The translations under genes were made by a program, and so were the position numbers. Of a stretch of DNA of 64,000 nt, positions 38,093 through 47,167 are shown piece after piece (positions within the stretch are counted from its first letter, which is position 1; the number at the start of each line of letters is the position of its first letter). A model generated the notes under the pieces. That model did not search any database, was not told the DNA's origin, and saw nothing but the letters and a program-made list of their open reading frames with translations. The DNA is from JAZDEY01 sp043808325 [NCBI: Candidatus Eiseniibacteriota bacterium] (lineage in GTDB: Bacteria; Arandabacterota; Arandabacteria; Arandabacterales), in contig JAZDEY010000021.1 of assembly GCA_043808325.1 (NCBI GenBank), positions 40,950 through 104,949 of the forward strand. The letters run 5' to 3'.

Positions 38093-38121
38093 ATTCTAAC
38101 CCCGATTGTGCTTTAAGACAA
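38093..38121 (-). promoter_or_regulatory. Promoter of the TlpA-like/barrel/DUF1573 operon
   Basis: On the minus strand, TTGTCT (38121-38116), 17 bases and TAGAAT (38098-38093). Confidence 0.5.
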
Positions 38122-38185
38122 GGCTTCCGAGAACGCCGGCAAGGCCCAGAAGGAAACTGCCAAGCGGACAAGCGAAGTTTCGCTG

Positions 38186-39508
38186 CTATGGTTCGAAGGC
38201 TGCAAGCGCTTCGATCTGGGCCAGCAGCTTCTCGCGCTCGATGCGCATCTGGGCGGCCATGAGCCTCGTCTCAAGAAGCATCCGTTCGTTGTCGAGCAAC
38301 TCGGAAAGCGGCGTCTTGCCGGCCCGGTAGCCGGTCCGGCTTATCTGGACCATCTCTTCGAGCCGGGGGATGATCGAACCCTCAAGCAGCGTAACCTGGC
38401 GCTCGGCGTCCCGCATATCGTAAAGCATCAACACGGCCTCAGCCTTGAAATCACTCTCGGCCTGCCTGCGCATCGCACGGTTTGCTTCCAGATCCGCCTG
38501 GGCCTGCCTGATTGAAGCCTGAATCGCCTCACGCCGGACAATGGGTGCTGTGATCATCGCCATGATGCTCTTGGCCATACCATCGAGGTCGCCCGCGAGC
38601 GTGAGCCCGAGATCGGGAATATACTGTTGCCGCATCAACTTGACGGCTTCCTCTTTGCCCTTGGCCTCATTAGCGAGAGCTGCAAGCTCGGGATTGCGCT
38701 CCGCAAGGAGAGCCAGGATCTGGGCGTCGGTGTAGGGTAAATCTCTCGGTGCCGGAAGATCCTTGGGGAGCGTAAGCGGTGCGTAAGAGTCGCGGCCGAG
38801 CAGCGCATTGATTGCGGCCACTTGACCCGACACCCTCGACTTGAGGGTCTCGACCTCGTTTGCGGCAAGATCGCGGTCGGTCCGGGTCCTGAGCACCTCC
38901 TCGCTGGATGCCGTTCCGGTCCGCAGGCCGGCGCCCGCGGTCTCCGAGGCGATCTCAAGAATCGAGACCTCGGTCTCCTTGATCCGGATGGATTCCCCTA
39001 AGAGCGCAAAGTCATAGTAGGCGGCGAGCACCCTGGTCCTGAGTGCCAACTTGCCGCCATCGAAGCGCCGGCCTGCGGCCCGAGCCATCTCGAGTGCCCG
39101 GCGCCCCGCGGTGGTGAGCTTCCCCGGCCAAGGCAGATTGCCCATGGGATCGTTTCCCACGCCCAGGGTCGTCTGCCGAAGGGACGTCTTGCCCTCTTCG
39201 AACATGGACTCAAAAGAGATTGCCAGATTGGTCCCGGGGCTCGCCTCCTGAGGGATCGCCTCCAGCGCGACGATCCAATCCCAGTAGAGCTTCTCCAGGT
39301 CGGCGTTAGCGGCGTAAGCGTATTCCAGGATGTCTTTGATTGAAGCATCGGCTGCAAGCGCTGCCGGCTCGTGTTTCTGGTATGCCAGGTGTGCGCGTTC
39401 GCGTTCCTCGCGCTCGCCCCGTGGATGAAGCGCGCATGATGTGGTGGCGAGGACGGCCAAGAGCAGGCCTGCGAGTAACCCCGCCTTTATGCGCGTAAGT
39501 CCCGTCAC
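38186..39508 (-). CDS. TolC/CusC-like outer-membrane efflux protein
   Basis: A 440-residue outer-membrane factor. An N-terminal signal segment (IKAGLLAGLLLAVLATTSC) is followed by long amphipathic helices (EEVLRTRTDRDLAANEVETLKSRVSGQVAAINALLG, AIQASIRQAQADLEANRAMRRQ) and the late RTGYRAGKTPLSELLDNERMLLE, the hallmark of the OEP family. It forms the outer-membrane channel of an RND pump. The start is GTG 39508, which overlaps the cusA stop as GTGA; the open frame continues upstream only as antisense-like text within cusA. It is the last gene of the cusB-cusA operon. The lipobox TTSC is atypical, so lipidation is uncertain. Confidence 0.85.
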   Translation of the reverse strand: MTGLTRIKAGLLAGLLLAVLATTSCALHPRGEREERERAHLAYQKHEPAALAADASIKDILEYAYAANADLEKLYWDWIVALEAIPQEASPGTNLAISFESMFEEGKTSLRQTTLGVGNDPMGNLPWPGKLTTAGRRALEMARAAGRRFDGGKLALRTRVLAAYYDFALLGESIRIKETEVSILEIASETAGAGLRTGTASSEEVLRTRTDRDLAANEVETLKSRVSGQVAAINALLGRDSYAPLTLPKDLPAPRDLPYTDAQILALLAERNPELAALANEAKGKEEAVKLMRQQYIPDLGLTLAGDLDGMAKSIMAMITAPIVRREAIQASIRQAQADLEANRAMRRQAESDFKAEAVLMLYDMRDAERQVTLLEGSIIPRLEEMVQISRTGYRAGKTPLSELLDNERMLLETRLMAAQMRIEREKLLAQIEALAAFEP

Positions 39509-42500
39509 GGCTCTGTCCTTTCCCATTCCTTCCGGAGCTGCCAGTGTTTCACGAGATAGAAGATCACCGGATAGACCAGCAGTTCCATCAAGAAGCTGAT
39601 CGTGATCCCGCCCACGAGCGGGGCCACCAGTCTGCGGGTGACATCGGAGCCGGTCCCCGTCACCCACAAGAGCGGAAGCAAGCCGATCATGTCGGTCGCC
39701 ACCGTCATGGTCTTGGGCCGGATTCGCTTGACCGCCCCTTCGTGGATGGCGTCGAAGAGATCGCTGCGGTCCCTCATCCGGCCTTCGCCCTTGAAGCGCG
39801 TAAAGGTGTTGTCGAGATACAAGAGCATCACCTGGCCGGTCTCGGCATCGACCCCCAAGAGAGCGATGATTCCGACCCACACCGCGAGGCTCATGTTGTA
39901 GTGGAGCAGATGAAGGAACCAGAAGGCCCCGATAAGGCTGAAGGGCACGGCCAGCAGCACCACGCCCACCCGGAACCAACTCCTGTTGCTTATGTACAGC
40001 AAGAGCACGATCAGGGCGAAGGTGATCGGCACCACAATCCGCAGCCGTGCATTGGCCTTCTCGAGGTACTCGAACCGGCCCGACCACACCCGGTGATAAC
40101 CGGCGGGCAGCGGGACTTCCTCTTCGACCACTCGCCGCGCATCCTTGACATAGCCGCCAAGATCGCGTCCGGCTATGTCGACGAAGACCCAGGCCGTGCG
40201 GCGCGCGTCCTCGCTCCGGATCATAGGCGGGCCCGGATTGATCTTGATGTCGGCGATCTCGCCCAGCGGGATCTGGGACCCGGTCGGCGCGGCTACCAGG
40301 ACCTGCCTGAGCGCCGGGATGTTGTCCCTGAGCTCGCGCGAATACCGGACATTGACGTTGTAGCGTTCGAGGCCCTCGACGGTGGTTGTGACGTTCATAC
40401 CGCCCAGTGCGGTCATCACCACGTCCTGGATGTCGCCTACCGTGAGACCGTACCGGGCCGCATCCTCACGCCTAGGGGTGACATCAAGGTAGTAGCCCCC
40501 GGTTGTGCGTTCCGGATAGGCACTGATCGTCCCCGGAACGCCTCGAATTGCGACCGCGCAGCGCTGCGCAAGATCGGAAAGAACCTCAAGATCGGACCCC
40601 ATGATCTTGATCCCCACCGGTGTCTTAATGCCGGTTGAGAGCATATTGATTCGGTTCTCGATGGGGAAGGGCCAGGCATTGGCAAGTCCCGGGAAGCTCA
40701 CAACGTCGTTGAGTCCTGGCGCGTGGTAGCCGTTGGGCTCGGTCCATCCAAAGATGAGCTCATCGGTGGTGATCAGCCGTTCCTCGGGCCAGAAGGTCTT
40801 GGTGAAGGGAGCCTTGAGCCACCCCGGCCACCCTCCAAAGAAGCGCCCAACCTTGCGGCGCCGCCAGTGATTTCGGTCGGGGTCCAGCTGGACCACGGTC
40901 TCAATCATCGAGAGCGGAGCCGGATCGGTTGCGGTCTCCGCTCGGCCGATCTTCCCGTGAACGCTCGTGACCTCGGGAAAAGTCTTGATCAACTTATCGG
41001 TCTGTTGCAGCAGTTCCTTGCTCTTGGTGACGCTGATGCTGGGATCGGTGGTCGGCATATAGAGCAGGTCGCCCTCATCGAGGGGCGGCATGAATTCCGA
41101 TCCGATCCTCATCATGGGATAGATGGTCGAGGCGCCGACCAGGAGCACCACGATCAAGGTGGTCTTCGGGCGCCTCATCACGGCTCGGAAGAAGAAATTG
41201 TAGATCGACTGGGAAAGCCGGTTGAGAGGGTTCCTATCCTCGTCCGGGATCTTACCGCGGATAAAGTACACCATGAGGACCGGCACAATTGTGATTCCCA
41301 GGATCGCCCCCGCTGCGATCGCGAAGGTCTTGGTATATGCAAGCGGCTTAAACAGCCTGCCGGACTGCTCGCCCAGGACGAAGATGGGCAAGAACGACAC
41401 CGTGATCACCAGCATCGAGAAGAAGAGACTGGGACCCACTTCGCGCGCGGCTTCAAGGATTATCTCGGTCCTGGGTCGCGCCGGCAGACCCTGGGCCACA
41501 CGTTCCTTCTCACGCGCGAGATGCTTGTGCGCGTTCTCGATCATAACGACGCCGGAGTCCACCATCACGCCGACCGCCAGGGCCAGGCCGCCCAAGCTCA
41601 TTATGTTGGCATTGATGCCCAGGAGCTGCATCACCAGAATCGAGGCCAAAAGCCCGATCGGCAGCACGATGATTGCGACCATGGCGGAACTGACGTGCGC
41701 CAGAAACACGATGCAGATCAGGGCGACCACTACGAGTTCCTCGGTCACCGCGGTTCGAAGCGTGCCTACAGCTCGCCGGATCAGCGCCGAGCGGTCGTAC
41801 GTGGTCTTGATCGCGACACCGGGCGGCAAGCCGTCTTCCAGCTCCGCGAGCTTGGCTTTCACATCTTTGATCGTGCGATAGGCGTTGACGCCGAATCGTG
41901 AGACGATCACTCCACCGACCGCCTCACCCTCGCCGTTCCATTCACCGGCGCCACGCCGGCTCTCGCCGCCAATCGCAAGCGAGGCCACATTGCCGAGCAA
42001 GATCGGGGTGCCGTTGGGGCCGACGCCTATGGGGACGAGGGCAAGATCCTGGAGTCCCTTGATGTAGCCGCGGCTCCGCACCATGTATTCCTTCTCGGAC
42101 ATCTCGATCACTGATCCGCCGACGTCGTTGTTGCTGCGTTCGATCGCCATCACGACGTCCTTAAGCGGCAGGCGATAGGCCAAGAGCTGGTCGGGGTCGA
42201 GGATCACCTGATACTGGCGGACGAAGCCGCCGATTGAGGCGACCTCCGAGACCCCTTCCACCGCGGTCAGCGGAAAGCGGAGGTACCAGTCCTGGACCGT
42301 CCGAAGTTCCGCAAGATCCTGATTTGCCGACACGAGCGGTTTGCCGTCCAGAGGGCACTTGCCCGGGGCGTCGAAGGCGCGGATCCTCTTCAGGGTCTTA
42401 CGGTGCTTCTGCGGCGCATCTTCAGGCTTTGCGTACCAGGTCCCGGTATCGTGTTGCCAGAGACCCCGCGGATGATCCTGGCAATAGTAACCGGGGTAGA

Positions 42501-42930
42501 GGACATACTGGTAAACCCAACCGACGCCGGTCGCATCGGGGCCGAGTTTGGGTTCCACGCCCTGAGGGAGCCTGTCGCGCACGAAGTTCAGGTACTCGAG
42601 CACGCGACTGCGTGCCCAGTAGATATCGGTGCCATCCTCGAAGATCACGTAGACGAAGGAGATCTCGAACATGCTGAAGCCGCGAACGTAGGTGGCGCTC
42701 GGCACCGAGAGCATGGCGCTGCTCAAAGGGTAAGTGACCTGATCGTCGACCACCTGGGGCGCTTGGCCGGGATATTCGGTCACGATGATGATCTGCACAT
42801 CCGAGAGATCCGGAATGGCATCGAGCCGCATGTTCCTTATGGCCCAGATGCCGAGCCCGGTAACGATCGCGGTGATGACCACGACCAGAATCTTGTTCCT
42901 GACCGAATACTCAATGATTTTCGAAATCAT
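39505..42930 (-). CDS. cusA: CusA/CzcA-type heavy-metal RND efflux pump with Cys/His-containing insert
   Basis: A 1141-residue RND transporter with the usual two groups of six membrane helices (MSLGGLALAVGVMVDSGVVMIENAHKHL is the second helix block with the proton-relay Asp). Family text includes LDAIPDLSDVQIIIVTEYPGQAPQVVDDQVTYPL and VYVIFEDGTDIYWARSRV. It exports Cu+/Ag+ or related metals through the CusB and outer-membrane partners. Compared with ordinary CusA, about 56 extra residues are inserted at 147-203 of the periplasmic domain, carrying Cys150, Cys192 and several His (YYCQDHPRG ... APGKCPLDGKPL). This could be an added metal-handling site. The start ATG lies 10 bases after the cusB stop. 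Confidence 0.92.
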   Translation of the reverse strand: MISKIIEYSVRNKILVVVITAIVTGLGIWAIRNMRLDAIPDLSDVQIIIVTEYPGQAPQVVDDQVTYPLSSAMLSVPSATYVRGFSMFEISFVYVIFEDGTDIYWARSRVLEYLNFVRDRLPQGVEPKLGPDATGVGWVYQYVLYPGYYCQDHPRGLWQHDTGTWYAKPEDAPQKHRKTLKRIRAFDAPGKCPLDGKPLVSANQDLAELRTVQDWYLRFPLTAVEGVSEVASIGGFVRQYQVILDPDQLLAYRLPLKDVVMAIERSNNDVGGSVIEMSEKEYMVRSRGYIKGLQDLALVPIGVGPNGTPILLGNVASLAIGGESRRGAGEWNGEGEAVGGVIVSRFGVNAYRTIKDVKAKLAELEDGLPPGVAIKTTYDRSALIRRAVGTLRTAVTEELVVVALICIVFLAHVSSAMVAIIVLPIGLLASILVMQLLGINANIMSLGGLALAVGVMVDSGVVMIENAHKHLAREKERVAQGLPARPRTEIILEAAREVGPSLFFSMLVITVSFLPIFVLGEQSGRLFKPLAYTKTFAIAAGAILGITIVPVLMVYFIRGKIPDEDRNPLNRLSQSIYNFFFRAVMRRPKTTLIVVLLVGASTIYPMMRIGSEFMPPLDEGDLLYMPTTDPSISVTKSKELLQQTDKLIKTFPEVTSVHGKIGRAETATDPAPLSMIETVVQLDPDRNHWRRRKVGRFFGGWPGWLKAPFTKTFWPEERLITTDELIFGWTEPNGYHAPGLNDVVSFPGLANAWPFPIENRINMLSTGIKTPVGIKIMGSDLEVLSDLAQRCAVAIRGVPGTISAYPERTTGGYYLDVTPRREDAARYGLTVGDIQDVVMTALGGMNVTTTVEGLERYNVNVRYSRELRDNIPALRQVLVAAPTGSQIPLGEIADIKINPGPPMIRSEDARRTAWVFVDIAGRDLGGYVKDARRVVEEEVPLPAGYHRVWSGRFEYLEKANARLRIVVPITFALIVLLLYISNRSWFRVGVVLLAVPFSLIGAFWFLHLLHYNMSLAVWVGIIALLGVDAETGQVMLLYLDNTFTRFKGEGRMRDRSDLFDAIHEGAVKRIRPKTMTVATDMIGLLPLLWVTGTGSDVTRRLVAPLVGGITISFLMELLVYPVIFYLVKHWQLRKEWERTEP

Positions 42931-42940
42931 TCAGCGCTCT

Positions 42941-44875
42941 CTACTTGGTGGCCCCGGTTTCAATGGTGCGCGAGATCTGCCCGCACTCGAGCATCGACGA
43001 GCCATAGAAGGGATTGGCGATTCGTTCTTCCACCTGGAGCCAGTCTCCCGGATACATGGAACAATGGACCACGTATAGCTTGCTGCCTACGGCCTTGGAA
43101 GGCGTGACGTGATCGACAAGATGGAGCACGCTTTCACTCAGGGCTCTGAATTGCCTACGCTCGTCTGCGACGGAGGGCGCATCCATGGCAAGCGAGCCTG
43201 CGAGTATGCCCTGGGCAATCGGCTCCAACTCGCCCGCGCCCACTCTGCCGGCAAGGGCCTGGGCTGCCTCGGTGAGAGCTTGGATCGACGCGCTTCCTAC
43301 TGCGCCATCACCGGCGAGGGCTCGCGCCATGTCCAAATACGCCATGACGATCGCGTCCGTCTTGCGCGTGATCTCGGTATCGGTCTCCCGGGCGGCAGCC
43401 GCCCCCTGACTGTTCAGAGCGGCCTCAGTACCGGCCGCCGGCGCCGCCGCGGGCTCAAGCAGCCGCTTCGCGGTCAGCTTCTGAATCGCCTCTCGCGTAC
43501 GGCTCTCCGTATCCAACAGAAATTGTCCGCTGGTCACCACGGTCTCGCCCGGCGCCAGTCCCTCGAGAATCTGAATCGTGCCGTCCGTGGTTTCGATTCC
43601 GGTCTTGACCGAGCGCGGATCGAAACGTCCGCCGCTTAGGGCAACGAAAACGATCTGCCGCCTGCCGGTGTCGATAACGGCTTCACGAGGTATCTGGACG
43701 ACATCCTGGCCGATGTCGATCCCGATCTCGACAGTGGCGTACATCCCGGGCTTCAGGGCCAGGTCGGGATTGGGAAAAGCGATCCTGGCTACAACGGTAC
43801 GCGTGTCGGGATCAAGTTGCGAATTGATGAAGATGACCTCTCCCGAGACCGAATCCTGCGCGAGGCCCTGTACGCGGGCGATGCCCCGCTCTCCCAGCTT
43901 AACGAGCGAAAGTTGGCTCGCGTAGATCTGAGCATCGAGCCAGACCACCGATTGATCGACAATGCGGAAGAGCCTTTGGCCGGCCTCGATCGCCGATCCC
44001 TGGACCACGTCCTTCTCCGTAATGAAGCCGGTGGCCGGGCTCCGGAAGGTGACGGTCTGGCTCACCTTGCGCGACCCCAGAAGCGCATCGATATCGCCTG
44101 TGGCGACGCCCCATAGCTCGAGCTTACCCCTTGCATTGTCGACAAGCGCCTGGGATTCCGCCCTCAAATCCGGGTCAGCGTCCTCGGGCAGCTTCTCGAG
44201 GGCACGCTTTGCAGCCAGCAGCTCTTCCTGGGCCACCAGAAGATCCGGGCTATAGAGATCAAGCAGGGGAGCACCTTTTCTCACCAGCATGCCTTCGGCA
44301 TTGGCGTACAGGCGCTCCACAAAGCCGGCAACCTTTAGTGTGACGTCGTACTGATTGGGCTCGGCCGCGCGGAAATATCCCACGGTCCGGAGCGTGGTCG
44401 CGAGCGGGCCCCGAGTGACCTCGGCGACACGCAGCCCCATGTTCTGGGTTACAACCGGGTCAATTGTGACCGTCGGACCGCCGCGGACCTCATCCTCGTA
44501 GACCGGAACAAGGTCCATTCCCATGGGGCTCATGCCGGGCTTGTCGGAGACATAAGGCGGGTTCATCATGGGATCCCAGTAATAGAGGATCTTGCGCTCT
44601 TGGCCCGCGGTCTCCGCTTTGCCGGCCGCCTCTGCCCGGGTCGCCTCCTGACGAATGGGAGTGAGCTTCATCCCGCAGATGGGGCAGTTGCCCGGCTTGT
44701 CCTGCATCACCTGCGGGTGCATGGAACAGGTCCAGAGAGTAGGTTTGGCGCCGGACTCGGCCGCTGAGGCGGCTCCGCCAGATGCTTTCGGTGCGTCTGA
44801 TCGAGCAAGTGCGGGGAACGCACATATCGAAGCCACAATCAAGATGGCAAGCCACTCATGCCGATAGCTGCTCAT
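42941..44875 (-). CDS. cusB: CusB-type RND adaptor with two heavy-metal-binding segments and a DUF3347-like tail
   Basis: A 644-residue periplasmic adaptor. After the signal peptide comes a heavy-metal-binding domain with WTCSMHPQVMQDKPGNCPICGMKL, then a second, Met-rich, cysteine-free version (YYWDPMMNPPYVSDKPGMSPMGMDLVP). The membrane-fusion core follows (VAGFVERLYANAEGMLVRKGAPLLDLYSPDL, helical hairpin, VVTSGQFLLDTESR). The C-terminal 150 residues resemble DUF3347 and end with VVHCSMYPGDWLQVEERIANPFYGSSML. Such adaptors pass Cu+/Ag+ to CusA. GGGAGGCTTTGAACG precedes the ATG. It is the first gene of the operon, and an inverted repeat lies upstream at 44947-44966. Confidence 0.92.
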   Translation of the reverse strand: MSSYRHEWLAILIVASICAFPALARSDAPKASGGAASAAESGAKPTLWTCSMHPQVMQDKPGNCPICGMKLTPIRQEATRAEAAGKAETAGQERKILYYWDPMMNPPYVSDKPGMSPMGMDLVPVYEDEVRGGPTVTIDPVVTQNMGLRVAEVTRGPLATTLRTVGYFRAAEPNQYDVTLKVAGFVERLYANAEGMLVRKGAPLLDLYSPDLLVAQEELLAAKRALEKLPEDADPDLRAESQALVDNARGKLELWGVATGDIDALLGSRKVSQTVTFRSPATGFITEKDVVQGSAIEAGQRLFRIVDQSVVWLDAQIYASQLSLVKLGERGIARVQGLAQDSVSGEVIFINSQLDPDTRTVVARIAFPNPDLALKPGMYATVEIGIDIGQDVVQIPREAVIDTGRRQIVFVALSGGRFDPRSVKTGIETTDGTIQILEGLAPGETVVTSGQFLLDTESRTREAIQKLTAKRLLEPAAAPAAGTEAALNSQGAAAARETDTEITRKTDAIVMAYLDMARALAGDGAVGSASIQALTEAAQALAGRVGAGELEPIAQGILAGSLAMDAPSVADERRQFRALSESVLHLVDHVTPSKAVGSKLYVVHCSMYPGDWLQVEERIANPFYGSSMLECGQISRTIETGATK

Positions 44876-44946
44876 CGTTCAAAGCCTCCCGTCTGCCAGG
44901 ACCTGCCTCCGGAAGATACAACCTCGACACCCAGATATGTGTTTCA

Positions 44947-44966
44947 GATCTGATCAACGTCAGATC
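44947..44966. promoter_or_regulatory. Inverted repeat in the cusB/PDZ intergenic region, candidate operator
   Basis: GATCTGA (44947-44953) and TCAGATC (44960-44966) are perfectly inverted with six bases between. It lies 72 bases before cusB in the 328-base divergent gap. No good promoter for cusB was recognised nearby, so an activator site is possible. The rest of the gap holds the PDZ-gene promoter. Confidence 0.4.
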
Positions 44967-45083
44967 CCATCTAGGATGTTCAGAATCCAAGACCTTCATT
45001 GATGCCCGGAAGCCAGCATATATCCTCCCACCGATCAGGCAAAGGTTTTTTTGCAGGACCGGATACCCTTGGCCTTTGGATGC

Positions 45084-45112
45084 TTGCCAACGCCTGGCAG
45101 TTCACTTATTAT
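45084..45112 (+). promoter_or_regulatory. Promoter of the double-PDZ protein gene
   Basis: TTGCCA (45084-45089), 17 bases and TATTAT (45107-45112). The leader would be about 85 bases long. Confidence 0.65.
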
Positions 45113-45127
45113 GGAACCCCGACCCGG

Positions 45128-45141
45128 AACCTCCGGAGGTT
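45128..45141. promoter_or_regulatory. 14-bp palindrome just downstream of the PDZ-gene promoter
   Basis: AACCTCCGGAGGTT is a perfect palindrome starting about nine bases after the predicted transcription start, a usual repressor position. It also contains GGAGG, but lies too far from the ATG to be the ribosome site. Confidence 0.4.
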
Positions 45142-45203
45142 TCAGGGGTTTAAGCAAAATGTGGAATGAGGCCAAGATTCCCCAGTGAAAGGAGACGACG
45201 GAC

Positions 45204-46202
45204 ATGAAGCCTCTCTTGATCTTGCTTGTGCTTACCCTCGCCCTCGGGATTACGGGCGCGGCAAATGCTAAGGACGAGGGTTGGCTCGGAGTAATGCTTC
45301 AACCGCTTACCGATGATCTCATCGATGCTATGAACCTCGGCAAGGGCGTCGAGGGAGTTCTCGTGAGCGATGTTGTCGACGGCAGCCCTGCCGAGGCGGC
45401 CGGTATCGAGAAGGGTGATGTCATAACCGAGGTCGACGGCACTTCAATCACTTCGACGGAAGGTGCGATCGAGAAAGTCCGGTCTTTTGTTCCCGGCGAC
45501 AAGGTCAAGATTGTGGTTCTGCGTGACGGCAAGAAAGAGGTCGTCACGGCTGTGCTGGGTAAACGCGAAGCCGAGATCGTGAAAGAAGTGACCAGGAGGG
45601 GCGGGGGCGAAAAGGACGATGAAGATTACTACAACCTGAAGATCCCGCATATGGAGAAGATCTTCAGAGATTTTAGGCCGGCGCCGGGGGGCCACATCGG
45701 TGTGCGGATTCAGGACATTTCGGCAGATCTTGGGTCCTACTTTGGCGTGGGCGAAGGCCAGGGTGTCCTGATTCTTGACGTCGAAGAGGACAGCCCGGCG
45801 GCCAGGGCCGGGCTCAAGGCCGGCGATATCGTGATCAAGGTCGACGGCAAGGACATGACCTCCACGGGCGAATTCGCGAGCTACATTAGAGATACCGAAC
45901 CGGGGCAGACCGTCGAGCTCACGCTTAAGCGAAACAAGGAGACCAGGCGCATATCGGTTGAGGTCGCCGAAGGTCCCAATGCCTCCAGAGTCTTTATCGA
46001 AAGGATGGGCAAGCCTGACGTTAGAATGATGCGAGGCGGATGTTGTCTTCCCGGCAAAGAGCCGATGGGTATGATGGAGCGGATGGAGCCGCCCGTGCCG
46101 GGTGAGCCTATGATGATGCGTGACAATCTCAGGCAGGAGATCGACCACCTCAAGCAGGAGATCGAGGCCCTGAGGCAGGAGATCGACGGTCTCAAGAAAT
46201 AA
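45204..46202 (+). CDS. Exported double-PDZ protein with Met-rich linker and coiled-coil tail
   Basis: A 332-residue exported protein with a signal peptide (MKPLLILLVLTLALGITGAANA). Two PDZ domains follow: about 25-115 (GWLGVMLQPL ... SPAEAAGIEKGDVITEVDG) and about 160-250 (HIGVRIQDISADLGSYFGV ... SPAARAGLKAGDIVIKVDG). There is no protease domain, unlike HtrA. Residues about 270-306 are rich in Met with a Cys pair (VRMMRGGCCLPGKEPMGMMERME ... MMMRD). The end is a regular coiled coil (LRQEIDHLKQEIEALRQEID). AAAGGAGACGACGGAC precedes the ATG. It is divergent from the copper efflux operon, and the Met/Cys patch suggests copper binding, which is inference. It may instead be a general periplasmic adaptor. 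Confidence 0.82.
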   Translation: MKPLLILLVLTLALGITGAANAKDEGWLGVMLQPLTDDLIDAMNLGKGVEGVLVSDVVDGSPAEAAGIEKGDVITEVDGTSITSTEGAIEKVRSFVPGDKVKIVVLRDGKKEVVTAVLGKREAEIVKEVTRRGGGEKDDEDYYNLKIPHMEKIFRDFRPAPGGHIGVRIQDISADLGSYFGVGEGQGVLILDVEEDSPAARAGLKAGDIVIKVDGKDMTSTGEFASYIRDTEPGQTVELTLKRNKETRRISVEVAEGPNASRVFIERMGKPDVRMMRGGCCLPGKEPMGMMERMEPPVPGEPMMMRDNLRQEIDHLKQEIEALRQEIDGLKK

Positions 46203-46327
46203 GACTGGTGTGGCAAGACCGGTTGTGCGCTGGATTCAACCGCTTGGCGGCAGAGTTCACCGGGGGCGAGCTCGCCTGGTCGCGACACGATGACATCATA
46301 GTTGTTTCGGACGAGCAGACTGCCGAT

Positions 46328-46333
46328 TAGAAT
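46328..46333 (+). promoter_or_regulatory. -10 element immediately before a start codon (possible leaderless mRNA)
   Basis: TAGAAT ends seven bases before the A of ATG 46340, and no ribosome site is present. The -35 region (TTTCGG, 17 bases away) is poor. Confidence 0.35.
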
Positions 46334-46339
46334 GTAGAT

Positions 46340-47131
46340 ATGAGACGACATTGTGTCGCGGCCCTGCTGGCTTCCACAGTTACCTGTGCAGCACTGCTTT
46401 GTCCTCCGGCAGGTATGGCGGAAGATCTGCCTGGCAAGGAGATCTCCTTGCCCGAAGGCCAGGTCAGCGATCGCTTCTACAGCTATCTTATCGGGCTCGT
46501 GGACGCCAACGTCTGCGGGGTGATCGATGACCGGCAGCTCGACAAGGTGCTCAAGGACTACAGGGGCAAGACCGCGATCCCCTTTGAAAAGATCACGGCG
46601 ATCAGGCGGGAATGCGCTGCCGGCTCTACCGTCCGAGATGTCTCGATAGCCTTCCGAGGGAACCTGAAGACCCCTGTTCCCTATGGGATTCTCGGATACC
46701 ATCCCGGCTCGGTTACGGCAAGCACCACGGTCGACTTCCTTGAATGGTACAATCCGTCACAGAAGATTTCCTTTGGCAAGCAGGAATCGATCGAGCTCTC
46801 CCAGGTCTTTGTCTTCGGTGTCTACCGGGGCTGGGCGGTCGTAGATATCGACTCCTGGGTCGACAAGGTCCTGGGCGACCTTCTAGATGATACGCGGATC
46901 GTGGTTATGGTGCTCTTCAAGTACAAGGGGGAATGGCACGGACTTGCTGCGGGCTACGGCCTCTCCGGTGAGGGCAGGAGCGGCATTTTCAATTTCCACA
47001 CCAATAAGATCCTATTTCCAACGCCGCGCGAACTCCAGGTACTGGCTCCCTATTTCCGCAACTTCGTAGTGCGGACCAAGCACCTCAATGCGCCGATGCC
47101 GCCGCAGGACGTTTGGAAGTACCGGCGATAG
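46340..47131 (+). CDS. Exported protein of unknown function
   Basis: A 263-residue protein with a signal peptide (CVAALLASTVTCAALLCPPAGMA). The mature part is mixed alpha/beta (VSDRFYSYLIGLVDANVCGVIDD, RDVSIAFRGNLKTPVPYGILGYHPGSV, VFVFGVYRGWAVVDIDSWVDKVLGDLLDD, WHGLAAGYGLSGEGRSGIFNFHTNKILFPTPREL). The even hydrophobic pattern and lack of repeats suggest one compact domain. I do not recognise the family. No ribosome site precedes the ATG, and a -10 box lies directly upstream. Its 3' end converges with a truncated fmdB fragment. Confidence 0.65.
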   Translation: MRRHCVAALLASTVTCAALLCPPAGMAEDLPGKEISLPEGQVSDRFYSYLIGLVDANVCGVIDDRQLDKVLKDYRGKTAIPFEKITAIRRECAAGSTVRDVSIAFRGNLKTPVPYGILGYHPGSVTASTTVDFLEWYNPSQKISFGKQESIELSQVFVFGVYRGWAVVDIDSWVDKVLGDLLDDTRIVVMVLFKYKGEWHGLAAGYGLSGEGRSGIFNFHTNKILFPTPRELQVLAPYFRNFVVRTKHLNAPMPPQDVWKYRR

Positions 47132-47167
47132 TGAGAAGCTCGCAGGGACCGCGCCGAAGTCGATGCT

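Noticed and set aside
40723-41901. 392-codon plus-strand open frame
   Set aside because: It lies antisense inside cusA, and the His/Asp-rich composition is typical of a shadow frame.
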